A DNA stretch of 64,000 nt, from NCBI GenBank assembly GCA_934648845.1, contig CAKUFS010000009.1, forward strand, positions 14,310 through 78,309. Reading direction: 5' to 3'. Position 1 is the stretch's first letter; each line of letters starts with the position of its first letter. A program made the position numbers and the translations under genes. This DNA is from an uncultured Eggerthellaceae bacterium (GTDB lineage: Bacteria; Actinomycetota; Coriobacteriia; Coriobacteriales; Eggerthellaceae). Of the stretch, positions 51,372 through 60,266 are shown piece by piece. A model generated the notes under the pieces. The model was not told the DNA's origin. It saw only the letters and a list, made by a program, of their open reading frames with translations, and searched no databases.

Positions 51372-52397
51372 TTAAGCCGCTTCCCCTTTATCGTCCCCGC
51401 GCGAGAACGTTTTCGTGCGCGTGATCAGCACCGCGCCAATCAGGAAGGGAATCCAGAACACGATGCCGCGATACACCAGGCCAATGGCGGTTCCCGCGGC
51501 TGCCGTTTGCCCGAACGCCGTGAACGCAACCACCACAGCCGCTTCTACAAAACCCACGCCCTGCGGCGTGAACGAAACCATGGCAAACAGCGTGGCAATA
51601 ACGTAGCCGCACAGCAGCAGCACGGGGTCTTCCACACCAAACGATACGCCCACCAAACTGAAGCACGCAAGCTCGCACAAGCTCGCAACAAGCGACGTTC
51701 CGTACGCCTTGAACGCTGGTTTGGGGTTCTCCAGGATAAGACCGGCAGCATCGGAAAACATGCCGATGATACGCTCTGCCCAGGGGTCAAGCGGTCCGCG
51801 TTTGAACAAGCCCAGCACCCTGTTCACGAAACGCTCAATGGCGCGCGCGACATGCAGCAGCAACGCAGGATTCTTGTTCCCCAACACCATAATGGCAATC
51901 ATGGCCGCCACCAGGCCAATTACCACAATACCCGGAATGAACCACAACGGCGACATGCCCGCGAACAGCACGGTAATGGCAAAACCCACAATCATGAGCG
52001 TCACGAATGCGCCGTCGATGGTGATTTGCATGAGCAGCGCCGCCGAAGAAGATTTGCCCGGGTCAATACCACGCCGGCGCGCATCATCCACCACCAGCGT
52101 CATGCCCGCAAGGTTCAGCGAGGGCGCCACCGTATTCATGAAAAACGTGCCAAAGACCAGGGGAAGCGTTGCGCGCGGCGTCATTTTCTCACCCACCGCC
52201 GCAAAAGAGAATACGTAGCCAAAACTTTGCGCCACATATTTGCACAACTGCGTAAACACCGCCGCGACCAGGGGGATCATCGACCCTTGCTGAACGGTTT
52301 CAGACAATTGCACCAATTGATCGCCGCGTAAGAAAAACACGGCGAGCACCACAATGATGACAGCTCCCACGAGCAGTTTTTTGAAATCGAATTTCAT
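51372..52397 (-). CDS. Flippase-like / LPG-synthase-TM-type membrane protein (UPF0104)
   Basis: A 341-residue membrane protein of the lysylphosphatidylglycerol synthase TM region (AglD/YbhN/MprF N-terminal) family. About eight helices, with family patterns: FTQLCKYVAQSFGYVFSF, FGTFFMNTVAPSLNLAGMTL, and FTPQGVGFVEAAVVVAF near the end. The catalytic aminoacyl-transferase part of MprF is absent, so it is probably a lipid flippase or an accessory to polyprenol-linked glycosylation, which would fit the GT2 and YfhO genes nearby. The ATG begins MKFDFKKLLVGA with no strong ribosome site. Confidence 0.83.
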   Translation of the reverse strand: MKFDFKKLLVGAVIIVVLAVFFLRGDQLVQLSETVQQGSMIPLVAAVFTQLCKYVAQSFGYVFSFAAVGEKMTPRATLPLVFGTFFMNTVAPSLNLAGMTLVVDDARRRGIDPGKSSSAALLMQITIDGAFVTLMIVGFAITVLFAGMSPLWFIPGIVVIGLVAAMIAIMVLGNKNPALLLHVARAIERFVNRVLGLFKRGPLDPWAERIIGMFSDAAGLILENPKPAFKAYGTSLVASLCELACFSLVGVSFGVEDPVLLLCGYVIATLFAMVSFTPQGVGFVEAAVVVAFTAFGQTAAAGTAIGLVYRGIVFWIPFLIGAVLITRTKTFSRGDDKGEAA

Positions 52398-52559
52398 AGC
52401 AGCTCATTATAGCGTTGCACCAGGTGCTATTGATGACGCCTGCCCAAATGTGAACCAAAATGGCAGAAACGTACACACGGAATGCAACGAGAAGCGCCGT
52501 CCATGCCCTATGCCACGCAAATCGTCTCTTGAAGCAATGTTGTTCACCGGTTCATTTTT

Positions 52560-52635
52560 AAAATCGTTCACAGTTATCCAAAAAAGCGACTTTTTTGAAA
52601 TTAACTCTTAAAAATCGATAACTGTGAACGATTTT
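52560..52635. repeat. Inverted repeat with perfect 19-bp arms
   Basis: The arms AAAATCGTTCACAGTTATC (52560-52578) and its exact complement (52617-52635) enclose 38 bases that contain AAAAAAGCGACTTTTTT, itself a small dyad. Confidence 0.8.
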
Positions 52636-52649
52636 TCATGGATGCCCCT

Positions 52650-52703
52650 GGTATCACCGCTCCCTACAATTGCCCCGGTATCACCGCTCCCCACAATCGC
52701 CCA
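52650..52703. repeat. 27-bp tandem repeat, two copies
   Basis: Both units start GGTATCACCGCTCC and continue as CTACAATTGCCC or CCACAATCGCCC, so three or four bases differ. Confidence 0.75.
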
Positions 52704-52730
52704 GCAGAGCCACGGCCCTCTCCAAAGCGC

Positions 52731-52765
52731 AAAAAACGTGCCCCACGCAATTGCGAGGCACGTTT
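52731..52765 (-). terminator. Rho-independent terminator of the MFS gene
   Basis: On the minus strand AAACGTGCC and GGCACGTTT enclose a 14-base loop; the T-run (TTTTTT) overlaps the end of the stem. It is 46 nt past the stop codon. Confidence 0.8.
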
Positions 52766-52810
52766 CCGAACAGGGCAACAACAAAAGAACCCGTTTCTTT
52801 GAAAATCGCA

Positions 52811-54037
52811 CTAGTCCTTCTTGACCAGCGGACGGATCAAGACGGCGCAGACAAGACCGACAACGGCAACCGGCACGCAGAAGAACAAGCTTGCGGAGTT
52901 CCATCCCAGGGATGCCGCCAAAGGACCGAACGCCGCAGAGCCAATAACGCCGCCCAGATTCTGCAGGAACGCAACAATGGCCATGCAGAAACCAATCTTG
53001 GCAGGGTCGCGAGCATACAGCGGAACGCTGGAGAACACGCCCGTTGGGCAGCAAGCAGAGAACACGCTGAAGACAGACACGAAGACGTACGTGAGCGTCA
53101 GGTTGCTACCGAACGCAAACGTTAGCATGACAACCGCGCCGATCATGGCGAAAACCATCAGGCTCTTATGCAGGTTGAACTTGTCTGCAACTATGCCGGA
53201 GATGGGGCCAAGCGCCAGAACCAGAATGTTCGTGATACTTGCAACAGAACCAGCAAGCTGGGTGTCCATGTGATGAACGTCTGCCAAGTATGCAGGATAG
53301 AAACCGCCGATAGCGCCTGCATTGAAGATGTTCCACGCGCAGAACAGAACGGCAATCAGGATAACGCTGAACATATCGGGCTTCAAAGCAGTGGGAGCCG
53401 CCGCGGGAGCAGCTTCGCCCTCGGCTGCGGGAGCCGCCGCGGGAGCTTCCTGCTTAGTCTCAACATAAATAACCGCAACCAAAACCAAAGCGATAATGGC
53501 CACGATGCACGCGAACCACCAAGCAGCGCGCCACGTGCCCGCCGTAGCATAGATAAACGGCGTAATGTTGAACGCGGCAACAACACCCGCAGGGAACCAA
53601 ACGCTCCAGATGCCCATTGCAAGACCCTGCTTACGCTGAGGAATAACTTCCGCAACCGCAGCAGGACCAACAACGGAAATCAAGCCCATGCCAATGCCTT
53701 CGATAAAACGCGTCGCAAGCATCATAGTTGCATTGTTGACTAAAGCACCAGCGCCCGCACCAATGGCAAGCGCAATGGCGGTGATCATAAGGCTCTTCTT
53801 TGCGCCAAGCTTCGCAAGAATGCCGCCTGCGGGGAATGCCAATACCACGCCGATCAGCGAGAACACCGACATAACCCAACCAATATTTGCATCGGTAAAG
53901 CCAAGCTCTGAAGTAAATTCAGTTGCGAACAAAACAGGTGCCTTAAACTGGCAGAATGCCGCAAGAACGCCAACGATGAAGATCGTCACGAACATCAGCC
54001 AACGACGTCCCATCGTAATTTCAGAGGCTTTTTCCAT
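52811..54037 (-). CDS. Major facilitator superfamily transporter
   Basis: A 408-residue carrier with 12 predicted helices. MFS patterns include GGILAKLGAKKSLM between helices 2 and 3 (motif A) and the matching GIVADKFNLHKSLM in the second half. A charged Ala/Pro/Glu-rich cytoplasmic loop (EAPAAAPAAEGEAAPAAAP) joins the two six-helix bundles. GGAGGG lies before ATG. It follows the 12-TM LuxR gene on the same strand with 227 bp between. Such LuxR-MFS pairs are very common in Eggerthellaceae next to oxidoreductases for dietary or aromatic compounds; here the partner is the AthL/AthS-like enzyme on the opposite strand. Uptake of the phenolic substrate or export of product is an inference. Confidence 0.88.
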   Translation of the reverse strand: MEKASEITMGRRWLMFVTIFIVGVLAAFCQFKAPVLFATEFTSELGFTDANIGWVMSVFSLIGVVLAFPAGGILAKLGAKKSLMITAIALAIGAGAGALVNNATMMLATRFIEGIGMGLISVVGPAAVAEVIPQRKQGLAMGIWSVWFPAGVVAAFNITPFIYATAGTWRAAWWFACIVAIIALVLVAVIYVETKQEAPAAAPAAEGEAAPAAAPTALKPDMFSVILIAVLFCAWNIFNAGAIGGFYPAYLADVHHMDTQLAGSVASITNILVLALGPISGIVADKFNLHKSLMVFAMIGAVVMLTFAFGSNLTLTYVFVSVFSVFSACCPTGVFSSVPLYARDPAKIGFCMAIVAFLQNLGGVIGSAAFGPLAASLGWNSASLFFCVPVAVVGLVCAVLIRPLVKKD

Positions 54038-54264
54038 AAAGTACCCTCCTTCGTCGATACGAAAGGCAGCCAGCGTACCCTTTTCCCCAATTCTTCAAAG
54101 GGTAGGCCTGTTACGGCAAGCCTTTCATGTTATGCGAGCTAAAAAAGAGGATCGAGCGATTTATCTATGCGGCCAACGGATAAATCGCACTTGGCGTGAC
54201 CAATAATAAGAACGCGGCAGGCAAAAAGCAATCAGCCCCACAGTACCAAAAGCCTGAAAAGCAC

Positions 54265-56205
54265 TCACCTTTGCGGCGTTAGTTTCTCTTTTTCGGCTTT
54301 TTCCGCTTCTACCAAATCAAGAAGTTCCTGAACAGAGTGGATGTCGAGCTTCTTGTAAATGTTTGAGATATGCGTCTTGGCGGTATGCCCCGAAATGTAC
54401 AGCGCGTTTTGGACGTACTCGGCGTTTCTGCCCTTGGCAATGAGCATGAACACGTCGCGCTCGCGCGGGGAAAGGTCGTAGCGGCAGCAAATGTCGTTGC
54501 AAGCAAGCTTCCAGCGGCCGGGGCCTTCGGAAATGGCGTCCTCGTCGTCGGATTTCTCTTCAACCTGGCGATGCTTCTCCTTGCGCTCGCCCCAAATGTT
54601 GTCGCTGTCAATAAACAGAACCAGCACGGTAATGCAGCAGCCCAGCGCCGCCGTGCACGTCACGAAATACGGGAACATAGGATACGTGTCAAACAGGCCC
54701 GAAACAGCAGCGCTCAGGGCAATGCCCACCGTGAACGCGCCGTATTCCGCCGCGCGGTTGCTGCCCAAAACCAGCTCAGCGTCAAGGTCGAACACGCGCA
54801 CCAAGTTAAGCAAAAAGCCCAGGATAACAATGTCGAACAGCATGAAGCCTGTCATGGAAATGGTTGACACCACCACCGAGGCCGCTCCTTGCGCAAAGGG
54901 AATGTACGTAATGCCAATCAGGAACAGCACAATAGAAATGATATGCGCGGGCATGAGGTCTTGGTGCTCGGGCGAGCGCAGATACACCGCGTACAGAATC
55001 ACGCCGGCAACGCAAAATCCCAGGTTCGTCACGGGGTTTTCCACGGGAAAATCCAGCGCGTTGCCCAGCACGGCCGAACCCTGCATAAAGCCGAAGCACA
55101 GCGAGAACACCACTAGCTGCAACGTGGTGCGGAAAAACGGACCCGAGGCAGATTCCCAACTTGACATGCCCTTTCCATGAAGCGTGGAATCTCGAAACGC
55201 CGTGGTTTGGATTGACGGCAAAAACAGAAGCATAGATAGCAGCGGCAGGGCAACGAACACCACAATGGGAAGCCCCGCGGTAAGGTGCCGCGTGAAATAG
55301 CAGATGATGCCGCCCATGATAGCGGAAACGGCCAGGTAGCTTACGGTGTAGTTCGTTTGCGTGTCGGCATAAAAATGGAACCACAGCAACATGAACAGAC
55401 CTTCGCACAAACCCATAACGCCAATAGAGATCCGATACGGTATAGGCGCATCAACGGCGCTGGTCAGCGCGAAAATCAGGCATCCAACAATGGCAACGCC
55501 AATGCCCACCAGGCATATGGTTCGCAAGTGGGCATCAACCCACCCATGGTTGCGGCTGAACACCACGCCGAAAAACGCGAAGGAGAAGCACAGCGAGCCG
55601 TTCAAGATAATCTGCCCCACAAAGCTGCTCCAGGCATCAAGCTGGGGATTCATTGAAAGCTCGGGGAAATACAGAATCAGGAAGTGCCAACCCATCAAAA
55701 GGCCGAAGCCCAGCATGCGCAGCGGGATTGCCCCCGCCTTGTAGCGGCTCTGCGTGACGGCAGGAGCACTGGCAGGCGCAGCTTCGCCAGCGTCTTCGGC
55801 GCGCGTCGATTGCGGCGAAGGCACCTGCGACTCTTTTACCTGCTCCTTCGCGTCCTTCGCGTGCGCGACCCTTGCGTCGCCACCGCGGGCGTCCCGTGCG
55901 TCCTTTTCATCGCGAGCCGCACCGCGATCATCACGAGTCGGCTTCGGCGCCTTGGGTGCCTTCGGAGCCTTAGGCTCTTTCGGCGCAGGCGGACACGACT
56001 CACTTTTTGTTTGAGCAAAATTGTTCAATTTTGATATGGTTTCGTTCAACTCTGATTCGATCGTATCAGACTGCCTTAACGGCACCGAATCGGCCAATGT
56101 TTCATTCTTTTCGGCTTCGCCTTTTCCCCTGAATGCCAAGCCAGAAAGCAAGCGCATGTGCAACCCCCAGTAGCAACAGCAGCGAATTATCTCTTTTGCG
56201 TCCAT
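54265..56205 (-). CDS. 12-TM membrane-bound LuxR-family transcriptional regulator
   Basis: A 646-residue protein. The first 155 residues are cytoplasmic and low-complexity, with Lys-Ala-Pro (PKAPKAPKAPKPTRDD) and Asp/Ala/Arg/Lys repeats. About 12 helices (160-545) have the layout of the membrane-sensor part of Eggerthella LuxR regulators, and residues about 570-640 are a LuxR HTH (DLSPRERDVFMLIAKGRNAE, SGHTAKTHISNIYKKLDI). E. lenta proteins with this architecture have been reported to control neighbouring dehydroxylase genes in response to the substrate. Here MFS lies downstream and athL/athS are divergent, so this is the likely inducer-responsive regulator. The start at 56205 has AGAGG about ten bases ahead; ATG at 56157 is an alternative. 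The N-terminal repeats are unusual. Confidence 0.88.
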   Translation of the reverse strand: MDAKEIIRCCCYWGLHMRLLSGLAFRGKGEAEKNETLADSVPLRQSDTIESELNETISKLNNFAQTKSESCPPAPKEPKAPKAPKAPKPTRDDRGAARDEKDARDARGGDARVAHAKDAKEQVKESQVPSPQSTRAEDAGEAAPASAPAVTQSRYKAGAIPLRMLGFGLLMGWHFLILYFPELSMNPQLDAWSSFVGQIILNGSLCFSFAFFGVVFSRNHGWVDAHLRTICLVGIGVAIVGCLIFALTSAVDAPIPYRISIGVMGLCEGLFMLLWFHFYADTQTNYTVSYLAVSAIMGGIICYFTRHLTAGLPIVVFVALPLLSMLLFLPSIQTTAFRDSTLHGKGMSSWESASGPFFRTTLQLVVFSLCFGFMQGSAVLGNALDFPVENPVTNLGFCVAGVILYAVYLRSPEHQDLMPAHIISIVLFLIGITYIPFAQGAASVVVSTISMTGFMLFDIVILGFLLNLVRVFDLDAELVLGSNRAAEYGAFTVGIALSAAVSGLFDTYPMFPYFVTCTAALGCCITVLVLFIDSDNIWGERKEKHRQVEEKSDDEDAISEGPGRWKLACNDICCRYDLSPRERDVFMLIAKGRNAEYVQNALYISGHTAKTHISNIYKKLDIHSVQELLDLVEAEKAEKEKLTPQR

Positions 56206-56598
56206 CTAGAATACCTCTTTCAAGGGTAAATCGTCAAGACGAATGCTTTTCCCCAGGTAGACGGCTTGTTTATGGCTTCTAGTACTAGTGCCTTTTCCCG
56301 CGCAGTATGAGCCTACTCGGGTGATTTTGCCGCTTTTCACCGAACGGGGACTATTGCCAGCGGCCGCTGTGGGGGCGTACCTTGGGATGCAAGGCAGCTT
56401 GGCACATCGCGCGTTTCGAGAAGAGGCGAGCCGCGCAAAAGGATCGCTGCCAAAAGATGTGAGCCCGCATGAAGACACAACAAAAAAAGTCAACATGCAA
56501 CCAAGCCTAAGAGAGAAAGGGGAACATCGCAGGCGGCCACAAACGTAGGCGATACGAAACGTCCACGTTTACACATTCCACTAAGAGAGGGAGGAAAA
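56206..56598. other. 393-bp divergent promoter region of luxR and athL
   Basis: It should carry the promoters of both genes. A palindrome CTAGTACTAG (56279-56288) is a possible half of an operator. No convincing -35/-10 pair was found by eye, and the open frame on either strand is not supported. Confidence 0.45.
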
Positions 56599-59178
56599 AT
56601 GTCAGGCGAAACTAAAACTGTTTACAAGTCCTTGGGCCTGTGCGGATTCGGTCTGGGATCGAACTCTGCGGCAGTTGATGTGAAGGATGGAAAGATCCTG
56701 CGCATTCGCCCCATGCACTACGGTGAGAAGTACAACATCGAAGACATGCGCCCTTGGAAGATCACCGCGCGCAACGGCGCCGTGCTTGAACCCAAGACGC
56801 ATACCTGCCCCAGCCCGCTGCAGTACGGCTACAAGAAGCGCGTTTATTCCAAGAACCGCGTTCCGTTCCCGCTGAAGCGCGTTGACTGGAATCCCGATGG
56901 CGATCGTCATCCCGAAACCCGTGGCGAATCCAAGTACGTCCGTATTTCCTGGGACGAAGCTACTGACATTTGCGCAAAAGAAATCATGCGCATTAAAGAG
57001 ACGTACGGCATGGAAGCGTTGCTTCTGCAATGCGACGGCCATGGCGAATCCAAGATTTTGCATGCTGCACATGGTTGCGAGCAGAAATTGCTCGACCTTC
57101 TGGGCGGCTACACTCTGCAGGCACGCCAGCCCGACTCCTGGGAAGGCTGGACCTGGGGCGCAAAGCACATGTGGGGCATGGAGCCCGTTGGCAAGCAGGG
57201 TCATGTTGAAAACCTGTTCAAGGACATCTGCGAAAACGGCGACTGCCTGATCATGTGGTCCGGCGACCCCGAAACCACGCCGTGGGGCTGGGGCGGCATG
57301 ATGCCCGGTGTTCTGGAGAGCTTCTTGACCGAAGCCGGCATTATGCAGATCTTCATTACCCCCGACCTGAACTACGCTGGCGCTGCTCACGCTGACAAGT
57401 GGATCCCCGTTCTGCCGAACACCGACGCCGCCATGCAGTGCGCTATTGCCTACGTATGGATGACCGAAGGCCTGTTCGACCGCGAGTGGGTTGTTGAGCG
57501 CTCCGTTGGCTTCGACTGGTTCGAGTACTACATTTTGGGTAAAGAAGACGGCATTCCGAAGACGCCGGCTTGGGCTGCTCCTATCTGCGGCGTTCCTGCT
57601 CGTCAGATCAAGGCGTTGGCTCGCTACTGGGCACATCACGCCGTATCCATTGGCCACTGCTCCGGCGGCGGCTTCATCCGCGCAGCATACTCCACCGAGC
57701 CTGCTCGCTTGGAAATCGCCCTGTTAGTTATGCAGCAGCTCGGCAAGCCCGGCGCTGGTCAGATGAACTTCATGGACGTTGGCTTGTTCGGCATCGATGA
57801 CATCTACCCGCTGCCTCGCTCCGAATGCCAGCCCGATCTGAGCTCCGTTTACCACGGCTGGGCCATGCTTACCACCCCCACCAACTTCATCCCGAAGACC
57901 CTTATTCCTCAGGCCATTATGAACCCGCCCGTTCATTGGTCCGGCGGCCACGTTATTGCCGGCCTGCCTGCAGCTGACCAGTTCGTTGAATGGGACTTCC
58001 CGCAGCCTGGCTGCCCCGGCATCCACATGATCTGGACCGACACGCCTTGCTGGCAGACCTGCTGGAACGGCGGCAACGAGATGCAGCGCGCCCTGCGTCA
58101 CCCGAACCTTGAGTTCATCATGGCGCAGCATCCGTGGATGGAAAACGACTGCCTGTTTGCCGACATCGTTCTTCCTACCACCACCAAGCTCGAAGTGCAG
58201 GACATTTCTTCCGACCTGTACGGCCTGAACTACAACATGCTGCTGCATGAAGAGCAGGCATGCCCGCACGTTGGCGATTCTTTGAGCGACTGGGAATGCG
58301 TTATTGCCATTGCCGAAAAGCTTGGCCTGCGCGATCAGTACGTGGAAGGCACCGAAGAAGAGCTCATCAAGAAGGGCTTCGAGAACTCTGGCGTTCAGGA
58401 TATGATTTCCTACGAAGAGTGGATGGAGAAGGGCTACTTCGTTGTTCCTACCGCCGAGAACTGGGAGAACGACCGCTTCCACCTGCGCGATTGGTACAAC
58501 GACCCCGAGGCCGAGCAGTTCAACACCCCCACGGGCAAGATCGAGTTCTACTCCACCGGCCTGGCCAAGTACTATCCCAACGATGAAGAGCGTCCTCCTG
58601 TTCCGCACTTCATCCCCTACGGCGAGTCCCACAGCGAGTCCCTGCTGCACCCGCGTGCCAAGGAATATCCGTACTTGCTGGTCACGAACCACCCGCGTTG
58701 GCGTGTACACGCAAACAACGACGACAACACCTGGATGCGCGAATTCGGCACCTGCAAGGTTGTTGGCCCCGATGGCTACAAGTACGAGCCCCTGTGGATC
58801 AACCCCGTTGACGCCGTTAAGGTAAACGTCAAGGACGGCGACATCGTGAAGATGTACAACGAGCGCGGCGCTGTCTTGGGCGGCATCCGCGTGAGCGAGC
58901 GCATCATCCCTGGCGCACTGTACCAGGACCATGGCGCACGCGTTGACAACATTGTTATTGGCGAATTCGATCGTGCTGGCGCAAACAACCTGATTTGCCC
59001 CTCTAACACCACGTCGAAGAACGCACCGGGCGAAGTTACCAACAGCTTCTTGGTCAACATCGAGAAGGTTGACGTGTTCGAACTGGCACGTCAGTATCCC
59101 GAAGCGTTCAGCAAGGTATACGACAAGGACACCGGCCAAGTTGCCGAGACCGTCATCATCATGGACGAGGAGGCCTAA
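56599..59178 (+). CDS. athL: Pyrogallol-phloroglucinol transhydroxylase-like large subunit (Mo enzyme)
   Basis: An 859-residue molybdopterin oxidoreductase of the DMSO-reductase superfamily, close in length to Pelobacter acidigallici AthL (about 875). Like AthL it has no Tat signal and no N-terminal iron-sulfur cysteine cluster, so it is cytoplasmic. LQCDGHGESK (His148) and ARQPDSWEGWTWG (Asp179, Ser180) agree in position and spacing with the AthL active-site His, Asp and the Ser that binds molybdenum, as I remember them. Later the molybdopterin-binding C-terminal domain (PTGKIEFYSTG, YLLVTNHPRWRVHAN) is complete. GGGAGG precedes ATG. athS follows after two bases. Codon choice (GTT, GCT, CGT, TCC) is more biased than in the neighbours, which suggests high expression. 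A catechol dehydroxylase or another phenol-acting relative is the alternative. Confidence 0.87.
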   Translation: MSGETKTVYKSLGLCGFGLGSNSAAVDVKDGKILRIRPMHYGEKYNIEDMRPWKITARNGAVLEPKTHTCPSPLQYGYKKRVYSKNRVPFPLKRVDWNPDGDRHPETRGESKYVRISWDEATDICAKEIMRIKETYGMEALLLQCDGHGESKILHAAHGCEQKLLDLLGGYTLQARQPDSWEGWTWGAKHMWGMEPVGKQGHVENLFKDICENGDCLIMWSGDPETTPWGWGGMMPGVLESFLTEAGIMQIFITPDLNYAGAAHADKWIPVLPNTDAAMQCAIAYVWMTEGLFDREWVVERSVGFDWFEYYILGKEDGIPKTPAWAAPICGVPARQIKALARYWAHHAVSIGHCSGGGFIRAAYSTEPARLEIALLVMQQLGKPGAGQMNFMDVGLFGIDDIYPLPRSECQPDLSSVYHGWAMLTTPTNFIPKTLIPQAIMNPPVHWSGGHVIAGLPAADQFVEWDFPQPGCPGIHMIWTDTPCWQTCWNGGNEMQRALRHPNLEFIMAQHPWMENDCLFADIVLPTTTKLEVQDISSDLYGLNYNMLLHEEQACPHVGDSLSDWECVIAIAEKLGLRDQYVEGTEEELIKKGFENSGVQDMISYEEWMEKGYFVVPTAENWENDRFHLRDWYNDPEAEQFNTPTGKIEFYSTGLAKYYPNDEERPPVPHFIPYGESHSESLLHPRAKEYPYLLVTNHPRWRVHANNDDNTWMREFGTCKVVGPDGYKYEPLWINPVDAVKVNVKDGDIVKMYNERGAVLGGIRVSERIIPGALYQDHGARVDNIVIGEFDRAGANNLICPSNTTSKNAPGEVTNSFLVNIEKVDVFELARQYPEAFSKVYDKDTGQVAETVIIMDEEA

Positions 59179-59180
59179 TC

Positions 59181-60002
59181 ATGAAAATGTTTGTCATTGA
59201 CGTTGCTAAGTGCGTTGGTTGCCGTAGTTGCGAGATTGTCTGCAAAGACGAGCACGTTGACAACGACTGGTCGCCCATCGCCCTTCCCCAGCCCGACACT
59301 GGTCAGCACTGGGTTCGCGTTGAGGAAAAAGAACGCGGCCAGGTGCCCAAGGTTACCGTTGCCTACACGCCCATTATGTGCCAGCACTGCAAGAACGCAC
59401 CCTGCATGGCTGTTGCGAAGGACGGCGCCGTGTATCGTCGCGACGACGGCCTGGTCATTGTTGACCCGGTGAAGGCACGCGGCCAGAAGGCCATCGTAGA
59501 CGCTTGCCCCTATGGCGCTATGTTCTGGAACGACGAGCAGAACGTTGCCCAGAAGTGCACGGGCTGCGCTCACCTGCTGGACGACGGCTGGACCGTTCCC
59601 CGCTGCGTTGACGCGTGCGCTCACGATGTTCTTCGCTTCGGTGACGAGGAAGAATTCGCTGAGGAGTTGAAGAATGCCGAGATTCTTCGCCCCGACCTGA
59701 ACACGCAGCCGAGCGTTGTGTACCTGAACCTTCCGAAGCGCTTCATTGGCGGCGAAATTGCCGACCTGGAAGCCGATGAGGTTATCATTGGCGCAAAGGT
59801 TGTCCTTACCAACAAGGAAACCGGCGAGACCCGCGAGACCACGAGTGACTGGTTCGGTGACTTCTGGTTCAAGCAGATCGAAGCTGCAGAGTACACCATT
59901 AGCGTAGAAGCTGAAGGCTACCTGCCGCGCACGGTGAAGGACTTCATCTCCACCGTTGACAAGGACCTCAACGTTGGCACTATCGCCATGTACAAGGCCT
60001 AA
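59181..60002 (+). CDS. athS: Transhydroxylase-like iron-sulfur subunit with transthyretin-like tail
   Basis: A 273-residue partner of AthL; P. acidigallici AthS is almost the same size (about 274). The N-terminal 170 residues bind [4Fe-4S] clusters: CVGCRSCEIVC, CQHCKNAPC, CPYGAMFW, CTGCAHLL and CVDAC. The tail (about 190-273) is a carboxypeptidase-regulatory/transthyretin-like domain (GAKVVLTNKETGETRETTSD, AAEYTISVEAEGYLP). This tail is the hallmark that separates AthS from ordinary DmsB/NrfC subunits. Its ribosome site GAGGAGG lies in the last codons of athL, so translation is coupled. In the known enzyme the pair transfers a hydroxyl between 1,2,3,5-tetrahydroxybenzene and pyrogallol with no net redox. 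Confidence 0.9.
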   Translation: MKMFVIDVAKCVGCRSCEIVCKDEHVDNDWSPIALPQPDTGQHWVRVEEKERGQVPKVTVAYTPIMCQHCKNAPCMAVAKDGAVYRRDDGLVIVDPVKARGQKAIVDACPYGAMFWNDEQNVAQKCTGCAHLLDDGWTVPRCVDACAHDVLRFGDEEEFAEELKNAEILRPDLNTQPSVVYLNLPKRFIGGEIADLEADEVIIGAKVVLTNKETGETRETTSDWFGDFWFKQIEAAEYTISVEAEGYLPRTVKDFISTVDKDLNVGTIAMYKA

Positions 60003-60119
60003 TTTCGCGTAATGCGGGGGAAGGCAACGGCGAAGGGCACACCAGCTTGGTTGGTATCCCTTCCCGTTCCTTCCCCGATTTTTACGGGGCACCGCAAAGG
60101 CTTGCAGGCTTTGTTCGAT

Positions 60120-60209
60120 GCGCTTTGCAGAATGCGCGCAAGGCCCGTGGCAACATGGGCCTCTTCGATGAGCTCTTATAGCCGCGCTTTGCAGAATGCG
60201 CGCAAGGCC
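60120..60209. repeat. Exact 26-bp direct repeat between athS and the VOC gene
   Basis: GCGCTTTGCAGAATGCGCGC followed by AAGGCC is present at 60120-60145 and 60184-60209. TTCGATG also recurs in front of or between the copies. Confidence 0.8.
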
Positions 60210-60266
60210 TGTAGGCCGCCAGCGACGGCGCCCCAAACATTCCAGAAGTTTTGAAAGGAGCTGCAC

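Larger units (their letters stand above)
52398..52810. other. 413-bp gap with two different repeats
   Basis: It contains a 19-bp perfect inverted repeat (52560-52635), a 27-bp tandem repeat (52650-52703) and the MFS terminator. No gene is seen. Confidence 0.6.

Noticed and set aside
52560..52635. The 19-bp dyad as the terminator of the flippase-like or MFS gene
   Set aside because: The flippase-like gene reads away from it, and the MFS gene has a better terminator at 52731-52765; the 38-base loop is too long for a normal terminator.
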